From Acidimicrobiales bacterium (GTDB lineage Bacteria; Actinomycetota; Acidimicrobiia; Acidimicrobiales; Aldehydirespiratoraceae), in the NCBI GenBank assembly GCA_029263215.1, contig JAJCXY010000130.1, positions 1-58,531 on the forward strand: a stretch of 58,531 nt of DNA, in the 5' to 3' direction. Under the pieces are notes generated by a model. The model was not told where the DNA came from and searched no databases. It saw only the letters and a list, made by a program, of their open reading frames with translations. Positions 53,289 through 58,531 of the stretch are shown here, one piece after another. A program made the position numbers and the translations under genes. The first letter of the stretch is position 1; the number at the start of each line of letters is the position of its first letter.

Positions 53289-53992
53289 CAGATCTCTCCA
53301 TCCCCTGCCGAATCGGATTCGCTCGCGGCACGAGCTGCCCTCTGTTCGGCTTCCTTTTTCGAACTTCCCTCGCCGCTACCCATTCGCCGGCCGTCGATCT
53401 CCACCACGGCACGAAACTGCTTGTGATGATCGGGGCCACTCTCACTCAACGTGTAAACCGGCAGCTGATGCCCTGCACTCACTGCCAGCTCTTGGAGGCG
53501 CGTCTTGTAGTCGGTCTCACCGGGGTGACGGGCCGCTTCGATTATCCGCTCCCCGAGCTGGTCGAGCACAAAACCCCGAACCGGTTCGATACCGCCATCG
53601 AGATACATCGCCCCGATCACCGCTTCCACCGCATCAGCCAGGATCGATGCCTTCTCACGACCACCCGAAGCGTCCTCGCCCTTTCCCAGGCGTAGGCCCT
53701 CGCCCAATCCGAGCGCGAGCCCGACCTCGGCCAGGGTGTGAGCGCTCACCACCACAGCGCGGGTCTTCGCCAACTGGCCCTCGGGCAGCTCGGGGAAACG
53801 CTGGAAGATGTGGTCGGTGACCACCAGGCTGAGCACGGCATCGCCCAAGAACTCGAGTCGCTCGTTGGATGGCTCGTCGGGGTGCTCTGCGCACCACGAC
53901 CGATGCGTGAGAGCGAGCGCGAGCCGTTCGGGATCGCCGAATCGGTATCCGAACCGCTCCTCCAGCGAGGTCGAGGTGGAGGCAGAGGCCAG
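53288..53992 (-). CDS. rnc: Ribonuclease III (no canonical start codon)
   Basis: Double-strand RNA endonuclease. The conserved RNase III core (EERFGYRFGDPERLALALTH, SNERLEFLGDAVLSLV with catalytic Glu/Asp, DAVEAVIGAMYLDGG) and the C-terminal dsRNA-binding domain (DYKTRLQELA, GEGSSKKEAEQRAAR) give a normal 234-residue enzyme if translation begins at CTG 53992. The nearest ATG/GTG/TTG in frame is the TTG of the FLGDAV motif (53848), which would remove about 48 residues of conserved N-terminus. The frame is the same as that of acpP and follows its TGA by one codon (ACG). So the start must be CTG 53992, CTG 53962 or ACG, or there is readthrough. Confidence 0.85.
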   Translation of the reverse strand: MASASTSTSLEERFGYRFGDPERLALALTHRSWCAEHPDEPSNERLEFLGDAVLSLVVTDHIFQRFPELPEGQLAKTRAVVVSAHTLAEVGLALGLGEGLRLGKGEDASGGREKASILADAVEAVIGAMYLDGGIEPVRGFVLDQLGERIIEAARHPGETDYKTRLQELAVSAGHQLPVYTLSESGPDHHKQFRAVVEIDGRRMGSGEGSSKKEAEQRAARAASESDSAGDGEI

Positions 53993-53995
53993 CGT

Positions 53996-54286
53996 TCAGC
54001 CCAGTTTGGCGACGACGTAGTCGACGGCGTCACGCACGGTACGAAGGTCTTCGAGATCCTCGTCTTCGATGCGGAAACCAACCGAACGTTCGGCGAGTTC
54101 TTCCTCGATGCCCTCGACGAGTTCGATCAGCGCAAGGCTGTCGGCATCGAGATCGTCGGCGAATGCATCGCCCTCGTTGATCGCCGACGGCTCGATCTCG
54201 AGGATCTCGGCAAGACGGTCCTTCACCAAGGCGATGACCTCGTCGCGGCCGATCGGACCTTGCTCCACATGGGTTTCTGCAGGCAC
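53996..54286 (-). CDS. acpP: Acyl carrier protein
   Basis: Carrier of acyl chains in fatty-acid synthesis, 96 residues. The phosphopantetheine-attachment site is Ser in DLDADSLALIELVEG, and flanking residues are acidic, as usual. It starts at GTG 54286 after GAGAGGTAACCC and ends in the same frame as rnc, separated by a TGA. A 122-bp gap with a possible promoter separates it from plsX. Confidence 0.93.
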   Translation of the reverse strand: MPAETHVEQGPIGRDEVIALVKDRLAEILEIEPSAINEGDAFADDLDADSLALIELVEGIEEELAERSVGFRIEDEDLEDLRTVRDAVDYVVAKLG

Positions 54287-54408
54287 GGGTTACCTCTCAC
54301 TGTCGTCAAAACGCCCTTATGGGCACGAGAACGACGGCACCCTACCCGCTTCCAGAGCTTGCGCGCTTGTGAACAGCCCCGGCTGGAGGGACCGCGAAGG
54401 CCGTCGAC

Positions 54409-55392
54409 TCAGCTCGCCGAGGCTGTGAGATGGCGCACCATCTCGACCTCGACCATTTCTGCAGCAACGCTGATGGCGTTGATCATCGCAGCCTCGGAAC
54501 TCGATCCGTGAGAGATCACACAGACCCCCTTCACCCCGAGCAACAGGGCCCCACCCACGGTGTCGGGATGGAGTTCGGCCACCATCTGGTCGAGAGCCGG
54601 GCCGAGAGCCTCTCCAGCCGCTCGGGTGTGGTCATCGGTGTCGATCGCCACCAGCAGCCGACCGATCAGGGCCTGCATCGCCCCCTCGAGGGTCTTCAGG
54701 GTGACGTTGCCGGTGAAGCCATCGGTGACGATGACATCGACCTCCGAGGTCATCACATCGCGTCCCTCGACGTTTCCGATCCATTCACAGTCTGATGCCA
54801 GCGCCCACGCCGGGTCGCTGAGACCCGCGAAAGATTCCTTCACGAAGGGACTGCCCTTACCGGCCTCTTCACCAATGGAGAGCAGGCCGACCCGTGGCTT
54901 CTGGATCCCGAAACGGTCGCGGGCGTAGACCGCGCCCATCCGCGCGAACTCGACGAGCCACTCGGGCCGGCACTCCGCGTTGGCACCCGCATCGAGCAGG
55001 GTGGTGGGAGTGCCCCCCGGAACGGGGATCGGAGTTGCAATCGCGGGGCGATTGATTCCCTTGATGCGTCCCATCCGCAGTAGCGCAGAAGCCATCGTGG
55101 CGCCGGTGTTGCCGGCCGACACCATGGCCGAAGCCTTGCCGTCGCGCACGGCTTCCGCAGCGCGCACCAGCGAGGAATCCTTCATCCGCCGCACGCTCGA
55201 TCCAGCCTCGGCATCCATGGCGATGACCTCGGATGCCTCGATAATCGCCAAGTCGCCGGTGTCGCCCATTTCACCGGGGCGACCCACCAGCACAACCGGG
55301 ATCCCGAGTTGCTCAGAAGCCCGGCGAGCCCCCGCGACTATTTCGTCGGGAGCCTTGTCGCCACCCATTGCGTCGACCGCGATGGGCAGCAT
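54409..55392 (-). CDS. plsX: Phosphate acyltransferase PlsX
   Basis: Makes acyl-phosphate from acyl-ACP, feeding phospholipid synthesis. The 327 residues begin with the family motif LPIAVDAMGGDKAPDEIV and contain MVSAGNTGATMA and TDGFTGNVTLKTLEG. It starts 4 nt after rpmF and is followed by acpP, an order shared with many bacteria. Confidence 0.96.
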   Translation of the reverse strand: MLPIAVDAMGGDKAPDEIVAGARRASEQLGIPVVLVGRPGEMGDTGDLAIIEASEVIAMDAEAGSSVRRMKDSSLVRAAEAVRDGKASAMVSAGNTGATMASALLRMGRIKGINRPAIATPIPVPGGTPTTLLDAGANAECRPEWLVEFARMGAVYARDRFGIQKPRVGLLSIGEEAGKGSPFVKESFAGLSDPAWALASDCEWIGNVEGRDVMTSEVDVIVTDGFTGNVTLKTLEGAMQALIGRLLVAIDTDDHTRAAGEALGPALDQMVAELHPDTVGGALLLGVKGVCVISHGSSSEAAMINAISVAAEMVEVEMVRHLTASAS

Positions 55393-55396
55393 CGGA

Positions 55397-55576
55397 TCAG
55401 TCGACCTCGATCGCCTGGCGACCGGCGTACCAGCCGCAATTGCCGCAGGCCCGGTGGGGGCGCTTCACCGCGCTGCAACGCGGGCAGGTGCTACGAGCCG
55501 TTGAGCCCACGCGCCACGCCGACGCCTTGCGGCTCCGGCTCTTCGATTTTGACATCTTCTTCTTCGGGACGGCCAT
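55397..55576 (-). CDS. rpmF: 50S ribosomal protein L32
   Basis: A 59-residue ribosomal protein from ATG 55576. The basic N-terminus MAVPKKKMSKSKSRSRK and a zinc-ribbon with two CxxC pairs (CPRC, CGNC) identify a C+ (zinc-binding) type. It sits between DUF177 and plsX, the standard order. A short GTCGGC-TACG-GCCGAC hairpin (55606-55621) lies in its leader. An ORF extending to 55699 is an artefact of leader sequence. Confidence 0.95.
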   Translation of the reverse strand: MAVPKKKMSKSKSRSRKASAWRVGSTARSTCPRCSAVKRPHRACGNCGWYAGRQAIEVD

Positions 55577-55655
55577 TACGCGTTCCTGCTTCTTGTGATC
55601 TGGGGGTCGGCTACGGCCGACACGACCACTGAATGCTAGCGACCCGCGACAGCTT

Positions 55656-56177
55656 TCACTCGTCGAATCTGAGCTCGTCGAGCGCCGCCCAACGCTCATC
55701 GCGCTGGGGCTCCTCGTCGGGAACCGCGCCGGTGGGGAAGCGGTCGGGTTCGGGCCCGACGCAGTCGTCGGAACACAACGGAGCGATCGGGAGGCTCAAC
55801 AGAACGGCTTCTCTCACCACGGGAGTGAGATCGATTCGTTCGGTCTCGATAGGCCATGTCTCGCCCTCGGTGGGCGAAGCCTCGAAGACCTCATGAATGT
55901 CGACATCGAGGGGAAGATCGACATCGCGAAGACAACGCCGGCAAGGGGTGCGAGACATTGCGCTGACCCGGCCTGAAGCCACCACCCCTTCGGTTACCGA
56001 CTCGACAACCAGATCCATGGTGAGGACGCCGTCGACCACCGACTTCTCACCGACCTGAAGATCGTCGAGTACGAGCCGAGAATTCACTGCCCGCCGGCTA
56101 CCGGTACGGCGTCTGAGATCTACGATGTCGACGATGAGCCGATCGGGGGCAGCCACCGACCCGTCGGTATCGGTCAC
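55656..56177 (-). CDS. DUF177 (YceD) family protein, 23S rRNA-associated
   Basis: A 173-residue YceD/DUF177 protein, a family linked to 23S rRNA maturation and normally found before rpmF. It has the characteristic cysteine pairs: CRRC (about 95-98), then PLCSDDCVG towards the end, probably binding zinc. The GTG start at 56177 overlaps the stop of the SepIVA-like gene (GTGA). Confidence 0.87.
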   Translation of the reverse strand: MTDTDGSVAAPDRLIVDIVDLRRRTGSRRAVNSRLVLDDLQVGEKSVVDGVLTMDLVVESVTEGVVASGRVSAMSRTPCRRCLRDVDLPLDVDIHEVFEASPTEGETWPIETERIDLTPVVREAVLLSLPIAPLCSDDCVGPEPDRFPTGAVPDEEPQRDERWAALDELRFDE

Positions 56178-56770
56178 CCGCGATCCTGATCGAAAAAGTC
56201 GTCGGCATCGGGGGGCGCCGATTCAGAATCGTCGCTCGCCAAGGGCCGTTCGCTCTCCGCTCCCTGCAAGCGTGAACGGCCCGACACCACGGTCTTCATC
56301 GTGCGCTCTAGCACGATCTCCATCGCGCCGAGCTTCTGATCGCACCAGTCCTCGGTCTCGAGTCGAAGATGGCGGGCCTGATCCTCCGCCTCGGAGACAA
56401 CCCTGCGGGCTCGATCCTCGGCCGCCTTCACCAGCTCGGTTCGCTGAACCATCTGCTCGGCCCGGGCACGCGACTTCACCACTATCTGGTCGCCTTCGCT
56501 CTGCACACGCGCGAGGAAATCGTCGCGCTCCTTCAGGAGCCAACGAGCGGCACGAAGCTCTTCGGGAAGGCCCTGCACCGCAGCCTGCAGTACCGCAAGG
56601 ACCTCCTCCTTGTTGATCATCGACGAAGCCGACAAGGGCATAGGCCGCGCCTGTTCCACCAATGCGATCGCCTGGCGCAGCAGGGCCTCAGCCTGGGGCG
56701 TTCGGTACTCCGGCGGGGCACCATCGGTGGGCCCGTTGCCGTGATCCTGGCTCTGAGGGTTGTCGGTCAC
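56174..56770 (-). CDS. SepIVA-like DivIVA-related coiled-coil protein
   Basis: A 198-residue protein in the place of mycobacterial SepIVA (Rv2927c), between coaD and DUF177. Residues 75-165 form a coiled coil (LLKERDDFLARVQSEGDQIV, AEDRARRVVSEAEDQARHLR); both ends are acidic and disordered. SepIVA takes part in septation and envelope assembly in mycobacteria. Starts at GTG 56770 with a 4-nt overlap to coaD. The assignment rests on position and coil pattern, not on a unique motif. Confidence 0.75.
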   Translation of the reverse strand: MTDNPQSQDHGNGPTDGAPPEYRTPQAEALLRQAIALVEQARPMPLSASSMINKEEVLAVLQAAVQGLPEELRAARWLLKERDDFLARVQSEGDQIVVKSRARAEQMVQRTELVKAAEDRARRVVSEAEDQARHLRLETEDWCDQKLGAMEIVLERTMKTVVSGRSRLQGAESERPLASDDSESAPPDADDFFDQDRG

Positions 56771-57243
56771 CCGTAACGCTCCTTGATTCGTCGAGCCACC
56801 GGATCGGGGACCATCGACGACACATCGCCGCCGAAGCGGGCGATCTCACGGATGAACTTCGAGGCGAGGAAAGATCGACGGGAGGCCGACGGGATGAACA
56901 CGGTGTGGACACCCGACACCGCCAGGTTCATCTGGGCCATCTGGAGCTCGTTCTCGAAGTCGGACACCGCGCGGAGACCCTTGATTATGAAATCGGCTCC
57001 CACGTCGCGGGCAAGGTCGACCACCAAGGAGGAAAACATCGTGACGCTCACGGTGGGGAGATGCTCGACGGACTCGAGCAACATTCCCTCGCGGTCGCCG
57101 AGATCGAACTCACCGCCGCCCTTCTGGGGGTTGCGCATCGCGGCCACGACCACCTCGTCGAAAAGAGCAACCGCCGTTTCGATTATCTCGATATGGCCGT
57201 TGTGGACTGGGTCGAACGAGCCTGGATAGAGGACGCGGGTCAC
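56767..57243 (-). CDS. coaD: Phosphopantetheine adenylyltransferase
   Basis: Penultimate enzyme of coenzyme A synthesis, 158 residues from GTG 57243. The nucleotidyltransferase motif YPGSFDPVHNGH and the late segment SKFIREIARFGGDV are typical. Start GTG overlaps the rsmD stop as GTGA, and its own stop overlaps the next gene. A longer reading to 57405 lies within rsmD and is rejected. Confidence 0.95.
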   Translation of the reverse strand: MTRVLYPGSFDPVHNGHIEIIETAVALFDEVVVAAMRNPQKGGGEFDLGDREGMLLESVEHLPTVSVTMFSSLVVDLARDVGADFIIKGLRAVSDFENELQMAQMNLAVSGVHTVFIPSASRRSFLASKFIREIARFGGDVSSMVPDPVARRIKERYG

Positions 57244-57779
57244 GGTGACGAACTCTCCGAGGTGGCGGGCGCAGTGGCGAGTGTCACCACGGTACTCCCG
57301 TAGCGCCTCTCCCGGTGGGTACTCCACCCGTCGGGGAGATCGATCTCCCGGTCGGACTCGATCACCACCACCGCATCGTGCACCAGAGCGAGTAACTCGT
57401 CCCAATGATCGAACCCGTAGGGCGGGTCGAGCAGAACCAGATCGAAGCGATGCTCGCGGGTCAGATGGGCGAGTCCATCACCGGCAATCACAGTGGCATC
57501 AGCGTCGAGTCCGAGCGTGTCGAGATTCGAGCGGATGGCTCTCAAGGCATCGCGGTCGGTCTCCACGAACGTGGTGTGAGATGCCCCCCGCGACAGAGCC
57601 TCGATCCCGAGAGAACCCGAACCGGCGAAGAGATCCAGCACCGAGGCACCATCGAGAACATCGAGGGAGAACAGGGAGTTGAAGATCGCCTCCTTCACCC
57701 GATCGGCGGTGGGACGCGTGAGCGTGCCGTCCGGAACAACGAGCTTTCGCCCCCCAGCAGAACCTGAAATGACACGCAT
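57240..57779 (-). CDS. rsmD: 16S rRNA (guanine(966)-N(2))-methyltransferase
   Basis: Modifies G966 of 16S rRNA. The 179 residues from ATG 57779 have the N-terminal MRVISGSAGGRKLVVP, RPTADRVKEAIFNSL, a SAM-binding VLDLFAGSGSLGIEALSRGA and the catalytic DPPY. An ORF reading to 57965 would overlap the divergent zinc-ribbon gene. rsmD-coaD is a near-universal pair in actinobacteria. Confidence 0.95.
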   Translation of the reverse strand: MRVISGSAGGRKLVVPDGTLTRPTADRVKEAIFNSLFSLDVLDGASVLDLFAGSGSLGIEALSRGASHTTFVETDRDALRAIRSNLDTLGLDADATVIAGDGLAHLTREHRFDLVLLDPPYGFDHWDELLALVHDAVVVIESDREIDLPDGWSTHRERRYGSTVVTLATAPATSESSSP

Positions 57780-57815
57780 CCGACCAGTCTGGCCCGAAGC
57801 CGGTACGGTCACGCG

Positions 57816-57989
57816 GTGGCCATTCCAGAAACGATCACGTGTGTGGACTGTGGCGGCAAGTGTGGGCTCATCAGCTACGAGCCCGATGAAGGCTGGGAGG
57901 CCGGCGACATAGTGGCCTTCCGTTGCCGCGACTGCCTCGACCGCTGGGACATCGAACTCACCCACGACGACATCGAAGACCCCGTATAA
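57816..57989 (+). CDS. Small zinc-ribbon-like protein
   Basis: A 57-residue ORF starting at GTG 57816 and ending at TAA 57989. It contains TCVDCGGKCG near the N-terminus and CRDCLDRWD further on, so four or five cysteines form a possible zinc ribbon (CxxC ... CxxC). The C-terminus is acidic. It is divergent from rsmD, 36 bp away, on the opposite strand to the surrounding cluster. Codon usage looks normal. Function unknown. Confidence 0.6.
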   Translation: MAIPETITCVDCGGKCGLISYEPDEGWEAGDIVAFRCRDCLDRWDIELTHDDIEDPV

Positions 57990-58015
57990 GACCCTCAGTC
58001 GGCCGATCCGTCGGC

Positions 58016-58531
58016 TCAGTCCTTCATGAGGAACTCGGCCGCCTCCTCGTCACCGAGGACCACCTCGAGTTCGGCAGCCAGGCCCGGATTCGCCTCGAGT
58101 TCGGGATCGGCATCAATGATCTCGATCGCCACCTCTCGAGCCTTCTCCACCCATTCACGATCTCGGCGGAGGCTGGCGAGCCGAAGATCATTGCGGCCCT
58201 TCTGGCGCTCGCCCATGATCGTGCCCTCACCCCTGAGGTCGAGGTCGATCTCGGCCAACTCAAAGCCGTCGGTGGATGCCACCAGGGCCTCGAGACGGGC
58301 TTCGCCGTCAGACGTGGTGGGGTCGCCCACAAGATAGCAACGGCTGGTGTGGACGCCTCGACCGACACGGCCGCGGAGTTGGTGGAGTTGGGCGATGCCG
58401 AAACGGTCGGCATCGAGCACCGCCATCACCGTGGCATTGGGGATGTCGACCCCCACCTCGATCACGGTGGTGGCCACCAGCACATCGAGTCGGCCGGCCC
58501 GAAAGTCGCTCATCGTGGCCTCCTTTTCGGA
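58016..58531 (-). CDS. recG: ATP-dependent DNA helicase RecG (C-terminal part; runs off window)
   Basis: The C-terminal 172 residues of RecG, a fork-remodelling helicase. It includes the motif V/VI region: VLVATTVIEVGVDIPNATVM, LHQLRGRVGRG, and the RecG end with GEGTIMGERQKGRNDLRLAS. The frame stays open through 58531, so the upstream (N-terminal) part lies outside the window; the ATG at 58513 is internal. recG-rsmD-coaD is a conserved actinobacterial order. Confidence 0.93.
   Translation of the reverse strand, partial: SEKEATMSDFRAGRLDVLVATTVIEVGVDIPNATVMAVLDADRFGIAQLHQLRGRVGRGVHTSRCYLVGDPTTSDGEARLEALVASTDGFELAEIDLDLRGEGTIMGERQKGRNDLRLASLRRDREWVEKAREVAIEIIDADPELEANPGLAAELEVVLGDEEAAEFLMKD

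Noticed and set aside
54082..54093. Palindrome CCGAACGTTCGG in acpP as an SOS box
   Set aside because: Half sites abut with no N4 spacer, and it lies within a coding region.

Overview
The window looks like chromosomal DNA of a high-GC actinobacterium, most likely an Acidimicrobiia-type lineage. Three things point there: perfect actinobacterial (Cheo-type, CGAAC-N4-GTTCG) SOS boxes in front of lexA and recA; the order recG-rsmD-coaD-SepIVA-like-DUF177-rpmF-plsX-acpP-rnc-fpg-smc; and an F420/LLM-type oxidoreductase beside dimethylglycine/sarcosine-dehydrogenase genes. I saw no rRNA, tRNA, insertion sequence, prophage or CRISPR. Genes are tightly packed, with many 1-8 nt junctions (GTGA and ATGA overlaps), and no gene-free stretch exceeds about 240 bases.

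Layout. (1) 1-1333: lexA behind four SOS boxes, then a DUF4333-like lipoprotein. (2) 1340-11711, minus: recA, isochorismatase-like, miaB, an APH(3')-like pseudokinase, miaA, dapF, hflX, dapC, dapD, dapE; recA is cut off from the rest by a hairpin terminator. (3) 11933-15537, mostly plus: msrB, two small membrane proteins (one with a seven-fold heptad repeat), a DEAD-box helicase and GNAT-type proteins. (4) 15576-29982, minus: dapB, SURF1, a winged-helix-like protein, dapA, rnj, ftsK, a Na+/Ca2+ exchanger, an amidase, rimO, pgsA, cinA, a Nudix hydrolase and a methyltransferase. (5) 30530-34712: rpsO, a structured leader, pnp, and an M16 peptidase. (6) 34829-42170: an operon of DMGDH-like dehydrogenase, MttB-family methyltransferase, [3Fe-4S] ferredoxin, ferredoxin reductase, YhhN and a lipoprotein, divergent from an iclR gene across a perfect palindrome. 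(7) 42172-47905: a TolB-like lipoprotein, an M50-CBS protease with a universal stress protein, and a second DMGDH-like gene. (8) 48031-58531: an LLM oxidoreductase and the smc-to-recG housekeeping cluster, with recG running off the end.

How the genes fit together. The window carries dapA, dapB, dapC, dapD, dapE and dapF, which is the succinylase route to diaminopimelate and lysine apart from lysC, asd and lysA. miaA and miaB together make ms2i6A in tRNA. rnj, pnp and rnc supply RNA decay and processing. The most distinctive part is region 6, which I read as a methylated-amine (betaine, dimethylglycine or sarcosine type) demethylation module with its own electron-transfer pair and a local IclR switch; this is inference. 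Several genes depart from family rules: rnc and the ferredoxin reductase have no ATG, GTG or TTG start that keeps their conserved N-termini; the Fpg-like protein at the mutM position lacks the catalytic proline, the lysine and three of four zinc cysteines; and the APH-like protein lacks all three catalytic residues.
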